Assembly (NCBI GenBank): GCA_022570795.1
Contig: JAKUDP010000002.1
Location: forward strand, 1,922,001 to 1,986,000
Direction: 5' to 3'
Origin: Sphaerulina vaccinii
Lineage: Eukaryota; Ascomycota; Dothideomycetes; Mycosphaerellales; Mycosphaerellaceae
Length of the DNA stretch: 64,000 nucleotides
The stretch's first letter is position 1, and every line of letters begins with the position of its first letter. Made by a program: the position numbers and the translations under genes. Below, piece after piece: positions 39,595 through 48,848 of the stretch. The notes under the pieces are model-generated. The model saw only the letters and a program-made list of their open reading frames with translations, did no database searches and was not told the DNA's origin.

Positions 39595-41691
39595 TTACGG
39601 AAGCTCAGGCTTGAGACCAGCCTTGCGCCGATACGCGTTAATGATTTCCATGCTCGGGAAGCTTGCCTTCGGCTCCCATGTTGCTTTGGACTCAGGAAAG
39701 CCCATCCACTTGACACGGTACAACATGGTCTGCGGTACGCCTGGGTGTGTTCTGGGGTCGGACATGCGGTGGGCCAAGATCTTCTCAAACCCCCAGCCAT
39801 CATCTTCACTCTCACTTTCACTTTCACTTTCACTGTCCTCTGCCTCCTCACTCGCCTGCTTATTGATTGACTTGCTCACCAATGACTGAGAAGCACTGAC
39901 GCTCTTTCTCTCGTCGCTCTTCGAGGTTGGCATAGCCATGCTGCTGGATGCGACAACTGGTACAACTCTGACTGGACTCTTGATCGCTTGCTTTCCTTTG
40001 TCTAAGCCCACCCGTCTGCGGTAGTCCGTAACCGTACTGGGGTCCGAAAAGCTGTCCGCTGGTTCCCAGGTGAGGTCTTCAGACCTTTCCCATTTGGTGT
40101 GATATAGCATGACCGACGGTTTACCAGGATGAGTTCTCGGATCTGATAATTTGTGGCCCACGATGGCCTCGACAAACCATTCTCTCTCGTCTAGATCAGG
40201 GTCCGAGTCTTCATCCTCCGTGACTGGCTCCTTCGCAGCCACAGGATTCATGATACTGGTCCTGCCTTGAGTTGGTGTATTCCTGACGCCGGACTTCTGT
40301 GGAGACCTCAACGGCTCGTCTGAGTCCGAGTCATCCTGCTGACCTTTCAGGAACGAGGCTATGGTGATTCGTTCAGCCGATGACCCAGAAGAGGCTTGTT
40401 GCACATCTGGCCTCATCATAGATGTCTTGGGTGGTGACTTCAGATTCTGAGGAGATTTAGCCTGGTAGTGTTTGTCATCCATGGCCAAGTCGTCAGTCTC
40501 CCACCCATCGGCTATCGGGTGATTTGGCCGAATTTGCAACATTGGTGTTTCTTGCGTTGGCGTTTTGCTCCAGCTGTTTATAGAAAGACGTTGTTGCGAG
40601 ACATCGTCTGCAGAAGACTCCGACGCCAACTTGAGACGCTTCGGCTGCTGCTCCTGAGATATGCTCAATTTTCTCATCGATGGACTCATGCCGTCACGTT
40701 TCGATTCCTGAGCAGCTTGCTCGGCAGCCGGGTCATATCTCCAGCCAAGAGGCATTAGCTCGTTAGTAAGTGGATGTCGCCTGCGCCTTGGACGTTTCTT
40801 AGGCTCCAATGCTACGAGTGGTGTCTCGGACCGCCGAGCTGCAACAGGACTCTGGCGAACATGGGATTCTTCCATCTTCTGCGGCAGTGATTGTGGTAAG
40901 GGTGCCAATGGAAGAAGTTCCCCCGTTACTGGATCACGCTTTCTGCGCCTACGCTTCTGGAGCTCGCCAAAGTCGGGTCCAGGAGCACGACCTTGAGGAT
41001 GTTGACCATCTTCGGAGCTTTCCATACCAGTATCTTCACGAAGCTCCTCATCGCTAAGAGGCAAGAGCTCGCCAGTGGCAGGGTCTCGCTTCCGTCGCCG
41101 ACGCCGCTCCTGTGGCACTTTGAACAGGTGTGTGTAAGTAGGGCGAGCTCGTCCAGTACCTTGGGCAGATCCGTTGTTGTCGGCCTCATCATCGTCATCA
41201 ACTTCCTCAAATTGAATGATACCTTTGCGCTTCGCCCGTTCCTTAAGTCGCGCTCGCCTTCTGTCTTCCTCTTCCGCAGCAGCAGCCAGAGCAGCGTTCA
41301 TGGCTTCACGTTCTTCTTCGAACTGCCGATGTTCATATTGCTCAAGTTCGTAAGGTGAAACATACTCCAGTATCTCATGGAGGTTGATATCGTCGATCTC
41401 AATGTCACCTACTTTCAAGGTATAGATTGGCTGCTTTCCAGGCTCCGCGACGCGTCCAACGATACGAGCGTCCCGTGGAGCCTCATCCGAAGGTCTGAAA
41501 GGTAATGGACCCTCGCCGTACATTCTCGGCTTCACAGCCCGTTTGCCTTTGGCATTATTGCTGGGTGCAACTGCACGTTCTGGAGAGCGCGATATGACAC
41601 CATCGCCGAACACAAGCCGTCTCTGAACCAGCGGCTGCTTGAAGACAGGCGTCTTTTCCCGCGCAAGTGTTGCTTCCAGACTCGGCGGCAT
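39595..41691 (-). CDS. Tandem chromodomain-like nuclear protein with repeated basic boxes
   Basis: Probable chromatin-associated protein; no named orthologue recognised. A single exon of 698 aa. At the C-terminus two chromo-like modules (about 505-562 and 633-693) share one layout: a Trp start, SDPRTHPG, a MLY...KW strand, TWEP and a final YRR helix. The first has WFVEAIVGHKL and TWEPADSF; the second has WGFEKILAHRM and TWEPKASF. The inserted SDPRTHPG loop is the same in both. A (Ser-Glu)n acidic run precedes the second module. Three basic boxes of the form RRRRKRDPxTGELLPL lie at about 196-212, 247-262 and 299-315. A helical, charged region (EEEREAMNAALAAAAEEEDRRR) lies before them. Histone binding is inferred from the fold, and the aromatic cage was not verified. 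Confidence 0.75.
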   Translation of the reverse strand: MPPSLEATLAREKTPVFKQPLVQRRLVFGDGVISRSPERAVAPSNNAKGKRAVKPRMYGEGPLPFRPSDEAPRDARIVGRVAEPGKQPIYTLKVGDIEIDDINLHEILEYVSPYELEQYEHRQFEEEREAMNAALAAAAEEEDRRRARLKERAKRKGIIQFEEVDDDDEADNNGSAQGTGRARPTYTHLFKVPQERRRRRKRDPATGELLPLSDEELREDTGMESSEDGQHPQGRAPGPDFGELQKRRRRKRDPVTGELLPLAPLPQSLPQKMEESHVRQSPVAARRSETPLVALEPKKRPRRRRHPLTNELMPLGWRYDPAAEQAAQESKRDGMSPSMRKLSISQEQQPKRLKLASESSADDVSQQRLSINSWSKTPTQETPMLQIRPNHPIADGWETDDLAMDDKHYQAKSPQNLKSPPKTSMMRPDVQQASSGSSAERITIASFLKGQQDDSDSDEPLRSPQKSGVRNTPTQGRTSIMNPVAAKEPVTEDEDSDPDLDEREWFVEAIVGHKLSDPRTHPGKPSVMLYHTKWERSEDLTWEPADSFSDPSTVTDYRRRVGLDKGKQAIKSPVRVVPVVASSSMAMPTSKSDERKSVSASQSLVSKSINKQASEEAEDSESESESESEDDGWGFEKILAHRMSDPRTHPGVPQTMLYRVKWMGFPESKATWEPKASFPSMEIINAYRRKAGLKPELP

Positions 41692-42023
41692 ATTTGCCAG
41701 TCCTGAGCCCGATGTTGCTGAAGAATCGCGTGTTTGCAGGCTCCTGTTGGATATCAGCTCAGATCAATGCTGACAGCACTCCGACAGTATTTCCGTGGTC
41801 CATCTAAGGAGTGTGATGAGAGTGAAAAAGTTGAGGAAGATGGATGTTCCAGGTTCGAACACAATTAGTGGGAAGACGTGTAGGTGTCGCGTGCGGCAGG
41901 CGCGATGATTTCAAAAAGAGCTAGCGATCTTGTATTTTACGGTCTCTTACACACTTCACTGCCGAGGCTTGAACTCTATATCATGAATCACGACATGAGA
42001 TCTCCTTCTTCTACACCCACAAC
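41692..42023. promoter_or_regulatory. Divergent promoter, chromodomain gene / ketopantoate reductase-like gene
   Basis: A 332-bp spacer between opposing start codons. AT-rich near 41930 (cttgtattttacggt). A GGTTCGAAC string at 41852 resembles a tRNA B box, but there is no tRNA fold around it. Confidence 0.4.
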
Positions 42024-43049
42024 ATGCCAACTCGCATACTTATAGTCGGCGCAGGCGCCATTGGAGCTTTCTACGGATCTCGACTTGCCACAGCTGCAAA
42101 CACAGCAGTCTCAGCGCTCTGCCGATCAAACTTCAAAGCCGTCAAAGCCAACGGATTCAAGGTGACCTCACCCAAATATGGAGAACAGACATTCAAGCCA
42201 GAATATGTTTTCAGTTCACCAGACGATGCAAGAAACGCCAAAGTGAAGTGGGACTATCTACTTGTGGCGACTAAAGCTTTACCGGACGTGAGCGATGATT
42301 CTGCTCTACTGGAAGGATTGGTATCGGCCGGAGCCAGCATTGTACTGGTGCAGAATGGTCTGGGTGTAGAAGAGCCTTACCAGAAACGCTTTCCTGACGC
42401 ATCAATATTGAGTGCTGTCACTATAGCAAGTGCTTCTCAGCCGGAACCTGGAGTCATTGCCCATAATCGCTGGACGAGAATATCTATTGGGCCATATCTT
42501 CCTCATCTCGACCAGGGCGGATCGAGATCTAAAGCTAGCGATAAGACTGCGGTAGAGAACAACAGTCGAATAGTGAAACTCCTCCAAGAAGCCGGCATAT
42601 CAGACGCTGAAGAGTATGACCATGCCGGTCTACAATTCGTTCGCTGGCACAAAATCGCCATCAACGCCGCCATGAATCCCTCATCTGTCCTCTCTGGTGG
42701 GTGCGGCAACCAGGAGATGTCTCTCGATCCAGAGCTCTCCCGGCATTTGATTGGCATAATCAACGAAGTTCTTGATACAGCTCCGAAAGTGTTGGGCAAG
42801 CCCTTGCCTCCGAAGTTGGCTACTGCAGAGAAGATTCTGGCCTCTACGCAGCGGAATAGTTCTGGCAGCAAGCCTAGTATGTGGGGAGACTGGTCGAAGG
42901 GCGCGAAGATGGAGCTGGAAGTCATCTTAGGGAACCCCATTCGAATCGCGAGAGAAAAGGGCATCGAGATGTCAAGGCTACAGACCATGTATGCCTTGAT
43001 CAAGGCCGCGCAAGACAACAGGGACAAGGCGAAGGATGCTAAGTTATAA
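42024..43049 (+). CDS. Ketopantoate reductase-like (ApbA/PanE family) oxidoreductase
   Basis: NADPH-dependent reductase family that includes the pantothenate-pathway enzyme converting 2-dehydropantoate to pantoate. Fungi carry several paralogues, so the true substrate is uncertain. A single exon of 341 aa. The N-terminal Rossmann motif ILIVGAGAIGAFYGSRLA (residues 5-22) is intact. The family blocks VATKALPDVS (Lys in the substrate site), VLVQNGLGVEE and HNRWTRISIGP follow. The C-terminal helical domain has VRWHKIAINAAMNPSSVLSG, which carries the catalytic Lys and the Asn-Pro pair. Length and order fit the family well. Confidence 0.87.
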   Translation: MPTRILIVGAGAIGAFYGSRLATAANTAVSALCRSNFKAVKANGFKVTSPKYGEQTFKPEYVFSSPDDARNAKVKWDYLLVATKALPDVSDDSALLEGLVSAGASIVLVQNGLGVEEPYQKRFPDASILSAVTIASASQPEPGVIAHNRWTRISIGPYLPHLDQGGSRSKASDKTAVENNSRIVKLLQEAGISDAEEYDHAGLQFVRWHKIAINAAMNPSSVLSGGCGNQEMSLDPELSRHLIGIINEVLDTAPKVLGKPLPPKLATAEKILASTQRNSSGSKPSMWGDWSKGAKMELEVILGNPIRIAREKGIEMSRLQTMYALIKAAQDNRDKAKDAKL

Positions 43050-44603
43050 AGTATTTGTGGTAGTTCCGGCTCCGATTGAAAAGACTTGGTGTCTTCGGCG
43101 GCCCAGTATATATATCCTGCATCCTGCAAACAGCGCATGCGGCGGGTTCAGTAGGTGCTCCCACAGGCCATCTTCCTCTACGCAACAGAGCCTGAGCGGC
43201 TCTTCTCAACAGCTCCATACTCTGGCTCTTCTCGTGCCTCATCATGTCCATCATATATCGGTGGCCGGTTCGTTCGCAGTCGAGAGAGTAGTCCCTTCGA
43301 TGTGTCTTCTGACGGGAACAGCAGGCAGGTCGCCGTGAGACATGATGCAGACCGAAGTTCAGGCCTTTAGCACCTGATGCATGATGGCCGCACAGACTAG
43401 GATAGTAAGCACGTGTGAGGGTTGGCCGCAGGTACCACGTAGACATATAGTGCATCATCCGCCATTGGCAGCAGTCTCACGCCCATCATCACATCACTTC
43501 TTCACAATGGCAGCCTCTCTGCAGCGAAGCAGGTGGCCTGGAGCAGACGCTCGATTCCGCGGATAATCTGGCAGAGGATCACACTCCACGCCCCACCTCT
43601 CAGCGTCGTCGATCTGGTCTGATCGGACCTATCCTCTCGCTCATCACACCCATCTCTACCAGAGCTCCTAGGAACTTCACCTCTCACTGCCACGTGGAAG
43701 CGCATGAATAAGAGCATCTGCACTGGTTGACTATAATTGTTCGGTGGAGAAGGCAATTCCAAGACATCCGATTGACGAAACAAGCGGCGGCGAGACACGA
43801 GAGACGACGTCAGGCAAAGCTCCAATCCAATCCAGCATTCCTCCAACCTGCCACCCTCTCTCCACACAGTCTCTGTTTGCGTAACGGCACAGCACAGCTC
43901 TGCCCCATCCCCATCCCAGCAGCCAGCGAGCGCCTTTGTTCGGCTGCGAGCCACCTAGAACACCACGGGCGCATCCACTCTGTACGCATCCATCCTATCC
44001 TATCCTATCCTATCCTATCCTATCCTGTACTGTGCAGCGACGAGCCTCTCTCCCCTCGACATCGTTGTCAGGCCATACGCCATTGGGGCATTCAAGCTCC
44101 CGGAGCTCTCCCACCAGACCCAAACAACACCACCACGACCACGCTCTCACCACGCACTCAGCACCACACCCACAACTGCACTGCACGACACTGTGTAGAG
44201 ACGATACGCGAGACGGGCCAGCATCCGAAGTCTTAGACTGACTGCGCGTGGCTGCATTGGCATACTGCAGCATTGGCAGAGACAGACAGACATCATCTGC
44301 GCAGACTAGACTGTTCGACAACTACAAGTGGTGAAGACAGGCAGCTTGTCTTCTGCACAGCTGTATTGCTCACGTGGCAATTCTTTGTGGCCATTGTCGT
44401 GAGCGCCGGTCGTGTGCATTCACCTCCTCCACCACCACCGCCCACCTGGGACGCTCAATCACAGCAGCATCTTCAGATCTGCCGTGACATTCCGCCGTCG
44501 CATACTCAATACCTGCGATACATTGGCTACCCACAAGTCCTTTGATCCAGATCCCTGCGTGCCACGGAAGCGGAAAGAGCCAGATAGCAACCACGACTCT
44601 GTA
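43050..44603. promoter_or_regulatory. Long upstream region/leader of the PKA gene
   Basis: 1.55 kb without a supported gene between the reductase stop and the PKA start. It is CA/CT-rich on the plus strand from 43850 on, which suits a long 5' leader, and has several short frames that could act as upstream ORFs. It contains the ATCCT microsatellite at 43992-44026. Confidence 0.45.
43992..44026. repeat. (ATCCT)7 pentanucleotide microsatellite
   Basis: Seven perfect copies of ATCCT, 35 bp, in the leader region of the PKA gene, about 580 bp before its start codon. Likely length-variable between strains; a regulatory effect is speculative. Confidence 0.95.
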
Positions 44604-46094
44604 ATGCCGTCGCTCGGATTCCTCAAGAAAAAGCGCACCAAGGATTCCGCGCAGGGGTCCGAAGGACCAATCTCACCAACAGTGGGCTCGCCTCCAATTA
44701 CGCCTTCTACCACTCAGGCTAGTAAGAACATCTTCACGGATCCTGATACGTTGGAGCGTTCGCAAACACAGCAATCGCAAACTTCAAACACTCCGCAACA
44801 AACAAACTCTTCCACCACTGCTGCCCCTTCCACTGGCCAGCAGGCTAACGGTCAAGCTATGGGCACCTCCGTACAGCCCAGTATCGCCAATTTGCTGAAT
44901 CAACCCAGTCAAGGCTCGCAACACGACTCTGCTTATTCTTCGGGGCAATTCGGGCAACAGAATGTGCCTCAAATCAATGCGCCAGCTCAGAAGCCTACGA
45001 CGAACCCTCTGCGCGAAACCAGAGGGAAGTACACCCTATCAGACTTCATGATCAATCGAACATTAGGCACCGGGTCATTCGGGCGAGTGCACTTGGTGCA
45101 AAGCAAGCACAATCAGCGCTTCTATGCGGTGAAGGTGCTGAAAAAGGCGCAAGTCGTCAAGATGAAGCAGATTGAGCACACGAATGACGAGCGAAAGATG
45201 CTGCAAAGGTGTAGACATCCGTTTCTGATCACTCTGTGGGGAACGTGGCAAGATTCCAAGAATCTGTACATGGTCATGGACTTTATTGAAGGCGGTGAGC
45301 TGTTCAGTCTTCTGCGAAAGTCACAAGTAAGTTGATTCGCATGTGAAAGCTTGAGAAGATCTGTGCAGAGTTGACGTTGAATAGCGCTTCCCTAATCCTG
45401 TTGCGAAGTTTTACGCCGCAGAAGTCACGCTCGCGCTGGAATACCTCCATAGCATGAACATCATCTACCGTGATCTCAAACCCGAGAATCTCCTACTGGA
45501 CAGACACGGGCACATCAAGATTACGGACTTCGGCTTTGCGAAAGAAGTACCAGACATCACCTGGACTCTGTGTGGCACTCCAGATTATCTTGCTCCCGAG
45601 GTAGTAAGCAGTAAAGGATACAACAAGAGTGTTGACTGGTGGAGTCTGGGCATTCTCATCTTCGAGATGTTGGCAGGTTTTACACCATTCTGGGATTCTG
45701 GATCACCACTGAAGATCTACGAAAACATCCTGAAGGGACGCGTTAAGTATCCACCTTATATTCATCCCGATGCACAAGATCTGCTATCAAAGCTCATCAC
45801 TGCGGACCTCACCAAGCGACTCGGTAACTTGCACGGAGGTAGTAAGGACGTGATGAACCACGCTTGGTTTGCCGAAGTTACCTGGGATCGACTAGGCAAG
45901 AAGGACATTGATGCTCCATATGTGCCACCTGTCAGAGGTGGTGCTGGCGATGCCAGTCTGTTTGACAAGTATCCCGAAGAATCGGAGGCATATGGCGCGA
46001 CTGGTGATGATCCGTGAGTGATGCTAACAGAATACACTTCGATAGCTCGTACTGACTTCTTCATAGGCATGGCAGGTCTTTCCCTGACTTCTGA
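44604..46094 (+). CDS. cAMP-dependent protein kinase catalytic subunit
   Basis: AGC-family Ser/Thr kinase, effector of cAMP signalling for nutrient sensing, morphogenesis and conidiation in fungi. Three exons (44604-45326, 45385-46013, 46067-46094) with introns of 58 and 53 nt give 459 aa. The last exon only adds the end, HGRSFPDF, the expected C-terminal hydrophobic motif. The N-terminal 145 residues are Gln/Ser/Thr/Asn-rich, the usual fungal extension. The kinase domain has GTGSFGRVHLV, AVKVLKK (ATP Lys), YRDLKPENLLLD (catalytic Asp), DFGFAKEVPD, activation-loop TWTLCGTPDYLAPE with the PDK-site Thr, and DWWSLGILIFEML. The kinase core is intact. Of the two PKA subfamilies in filamentous fungi this looks like the main C1 type. 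Confidence 0.93.
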
Positions 46095-46824
46095 GCTCAG
46101 CATCAGCATCAGAGCTTCAATATCACCTGGAAAGTAGCCTTTCGAGGCGATATATCAGTATCGCTCACAGAACCGCTGAGCCTTGTAAACACTCCTTTTC
46201 GTGGCAGCCAGTGGGTATATTGATCTTGAGCTACAAAGAGACCGCCGAGTCGGAATCGTCGTGCACGATACAGCTCCTTGCACAAACCATACTGGACACT
46301 TGATACTGTCTGGATAATTAGCAATGATTGGGGACCAAATGCAAAAGCGGCGCTTTTTGGAAGAAGCACGAATACATTTTATCACGCGTATTCTGAAAGC
46401 GCGGTATCGAGGACTGAGACTCTGTATGGATAGCATGAACCTGTTCACGAACGGGATCCTATGAATGAGTGTTTGAAGAAGAGAAGTTGCAGATCATATG
46501 TCTCTTAGATTGCTTACCAGTTCACAGGCCAATCCCAGTTGCAGACAAACGCGAATGCGAAGTCGTAACAGATGAGCTAGCCATATGCGGAAATCGTCGC
46601 TTTCGCTTGACCTGAACAGAGGGATGGGTTCAGCTACCTCGTCATAGACAGGCGTGAGAGATCGGGTTGACTCAATACAACATATATGCTTGTACGACAG
46701 CCACACGCCTAAGGATATGTCAGTAAGTGCATAGCAGCATGGCAACATAGCAGTTCGGGTCCTCTGCGCGCGGACCGACAACCACATAACCAAGCCGACG
46801 ACATCTCACCAAGCGACATACACA
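46095..46824. other. Intergenic
   Basis: 730 bp between the PKA stop and the RTA1-like start, both on plus. Minus-strand frames here are short and unremarkable. Presumably the PKA 3' UTR and the promoter of the next gene. Confidence 0.5.
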
Positions 46825-47715
46825 ATGACAAGCCAAACGGAGCCAGTACGAGGCTACGTGGATCCCAACTTTCCCAATCCCATGGGGCCAAACGACGCAA
46901 CGGTCATCATCTATGGCTACACACCATCCTTAGCAGTCGCTGTTCTGGGCATTGTACTGTTCACTCTCGCGACAGCAATCCATCTCTATCTTCTCCTCCG
47001 CCATCGAACCTGGTACTTCACTCCCATCTTAGTCGGCACTTCCATGGAAATCATAGGCTACATCTTCCGACTACTCTCGTCCCAACAAGATCCTTACTCG
47101 GTGATCTGGTTTGTGGTACAGTACTTCATGATAGTGACAGCTCCAGTCTTCTTCAGCGCGGCGATTTATACGATTGTTTCTGTCATGATCAATATCTATG
47201 GAAAGCAGTTCGCGCCGTTGCCGCCGAAGGTTGTGTTGGGCATTTTCATTACTTGTGATGTTGTCGCGACGATTGTTCAGATTGCTGGCGCGGCTTTGGT
47301 GGGGAGTGCGTATAGTAACAACCGGGATCCTACCACGCCGAATAACATTTTGCTGGCTGGACTGGCTTTTCAGGTTTTCACGTTCGCGGTGTTCTTGGTT
47401 ATTCTGGTTTGGACACTCATACGGTCGAGAAAGAGTGAGGCGAGGATTGACAAGGGCTTCATTGTGGGAGTGGTAATTGCGACTCTGGCTGTCTACTTGA
47501 GGACGGTGTTCAGGCTTGCGGAGACTGCTGAAGGCTTATTGGAGTACCTTTCAACGCATGAGGTGTTCTTTGGGTGTCTGGAGTTTGCGCCGATTGTGAT
47601 TGCCGTGTTCGTTCTGGCGTGGTATCATCCAGGAAGATGGTTGCCGTCCGCAAAAGACCTTCGCGGAGTAAGAGCAAGTGTGAAGCGTCGAGAAGGTGAA
47701 GAGCAAAGGGTATGA
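46825..47715 (+). CDS. RTA1-like lipid-translocating exporter family protein
   Basis: Seven-helix plasma-membrane protein of the fungal RTA1/RTM1/RSB1 family, linked elsewhere to azole or 7-aminocholesterol tolerance and sphingoid-base export. A single exon of 296 aa. Signatures are YGYTPSLAVAVLGIVLF (helix 1), EIIGYIFRLLSSQQ, VQYFMIVTAPVFFSAAIYT, FITCDVVATIVQIAGAALVG, FQVFTFAVFLVI and the late RTVFRLAETAEGLLEYLSTHE. YHPGRWLP lies just after helix 7. Seven hydrophobic segments can be counted. The short N-terminus is outside the membrane and the C-terminus is basic. Substrate unknown. Confidence 0.92.
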   Translation: MTSQTEPVRGYVDPNFPNPMGPNDATVIIYGYTPSLAVAVLGIVLFTLATAIHLYLLLRHRTWYFTPILVGTSMEIIGYIFRLLSSQQDPYSVIWFVVQYFMIVTAPVFFSAAIYTIVSVMINIYGKQFAPLPPKVVLGIFITCDVVATIVQIAGAALVGSAYSNNRDPTTPNNILLAGLAFQVFTFAVFLVILVWTLIRSRKSEARIDKGFIVGVVIATLAVYLRTVFRLAETAEGLLEYLSTHEVFFGCLEFAPIVIAVFVLAWYHPGRWLPSAKDLRGVRASVKRREGEEQRV

Positions 47716-47923
47716 TTGCAGTCGCTACCTACCTTATAAGACACTGTTTACTCTGCTATCCACGACTTCACATACATCAACTTGGAATATTACGGACAAC
47801 AGACCAGACCATTTCTATTCCATTACTCAAGCACTTTACACTGCAGCTACACCACCGAATCGGACTACAGCTTTGTACATCTCACAGTCGGTATTCCAGA
47901 AGCTGCAGAGCTACTGCCACACG

Positions 47924-48523
47924 ATGTCAGGCTACTACTACCAGCCACCGTCCGTCTATCACGGCCAGCCACCGTCCGTCTATTACGGCCAGCCAACGGT
48001 CCGGGACTACTATACGACAGACGGCAACATGTACTACCCACACGACCAGCCAATGTCCGCTCACCAGCCAATGTCCGCTTACCAGCCAATGCAAGCTTAC
48101 CATCCAATGCCCGTTTCCCACCAGACGATGCTCCTACCGAGGCGTGAAACGGTGAGAGACTACTTTCTGCGTGGATCTACACAGAGGCCGTCGCCATTTC
48201 CCAAAGCCTTCGTCACCGGAGCAAATGCCGCGGAGATGATAAACGCTTTCCAAGGCGCCAAAGATGCGTTGAACACCCTCTACAGACAGCTTATCGATCT
48301 GAGAACTGAGGCTCGGGACATTGATTTGGAGGATGAGTACAAGACACCGAGACACAGAGGTGATGGCCAGAACGTCAGAGTTATCAGTTACGATATGAGA
48401 AGCCCGCCGAGGTGGGAGTATATGGTAGCGATCGCCATGGAGATTGGGGAAGTGAATTTTGCACTATTGGAGTTGAGACGCAGGATGGACGAGAAGCTCA
48501 GACGTGATCGGGGACTTGTCTGA
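47924..48523 (+). CDS. Tyr/Gln/Pro-repeat hypothetical protein
   Basis: A single exon of 199 aa from ATG 47924; the same frame runs upstream into the RTA1-like gene, but that part is untranslated leader by position and composition. Residues 1-65 carry short repeats: PPSVYHGQ / PPSVYYGQ, then QPMSAHQPMSAYQPMQAYHPM. The rest is an ordered-looking helical domain (FVTGANAAEMINAFQGAKDAL, YRQLIDLRTEARDIDLEDEY, MVAIAMEIGEVNFALLELRR). No named family. The stop at 48523 may be premature: the +1 frame continues from about 48475 for nearly 60 codons of acidic sequence. Confidence 0.6.
   Translation: MSGYYYQPPSVYHGQPPSVYYGQPTVRDYYTTDGNMYYPHDQPMSAHQPMSAYQPMQAYHPMPVSHQTMLLPRRETVRDYFLRGSTQRPSPFPKAFVTGANAAEMINAFQGAKDALNTLYRQLIDLRTEARDIDLEDEYKTPRHRGDGQNVRVISYDMRSPPRWEYMVAIAMEIGEVNFALLELRRRMDEKLRRDRGLV
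47938..48115 (+). repeat. Short tandem repeats inside the Tyr/Gln/Pro-repeat gene
   Basis: Two kinds of in-frame direct repeat. Near 47942-47995 a 24-bp unit beginning CCACCGTCCGTCTAT is repeated with variation; near 48048-48105 an 18-bp unit beginning CCAATGTCCGCT is repeated about four times with decay. Both are multiples of 3, so copy changes would keep the frame. Confidence 0.8.
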
Positions 48524-48848
48524 AGCTCCGAGCCAAGAGAGCCAAGATATAAGGGCAGGTCTTCCATCAATCAGCTCGAGTGAAGGTCCTGAGAGTGACG
48601 AGGATGTAGTTTCTGAGAGTGAGGAGGATGTAGTTTTTCAGCCACGAGGGTAGTTCAGGAGGATTGGATCAGCCAGACATTCTCTGAATGCGGGTGGTAT
48701 GATATGGGTGTCTCGTGGTTGTACTCAGTTGGGTGGTTGTGCGGGCGTGGTGGAGTCATTCATACATGACGGAGTCTGTCTTTTCCATGACAAGGACACC
48801 TGTATCAAGATGGCAGCACAAGTATCCAGTATGTTCTCAGAGTCTTCA
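48524..48848. other. Convergent 3' intergenic with a 24-bp duplication
   Basis: Between a plus gene and the minus-strand esterase. At about 48592-48639 a 24-bp unit starting GAGAGTGACGAGGATGTAG occurs twice in tandem with two mismatches. In one frame it reads ESDEDVVS / ESEEDVVF, a possible lost C-terminus of the upstream gene. Confidence 0.6.

Noticed and set aside
39795..39840. CACTTT-type simple repeat as a regulatory microsatellite
   Set aside because: It is coding: the (Ser-Glu)n run of the chromodomain protein on the minus strand.
41852..41860. GGTTCGAAC, tRNA B-box-like
   Set aside because: No A box or cloverleaf pairing around it.
47696..47923. In-frame extension of the Tyr/Gln/Pro-repeat protein into the RTA1-like gene
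   Set aside because: It overlaps the end of the upstream gene in another frame and has leader-like composition. ATG 47924 fits better.
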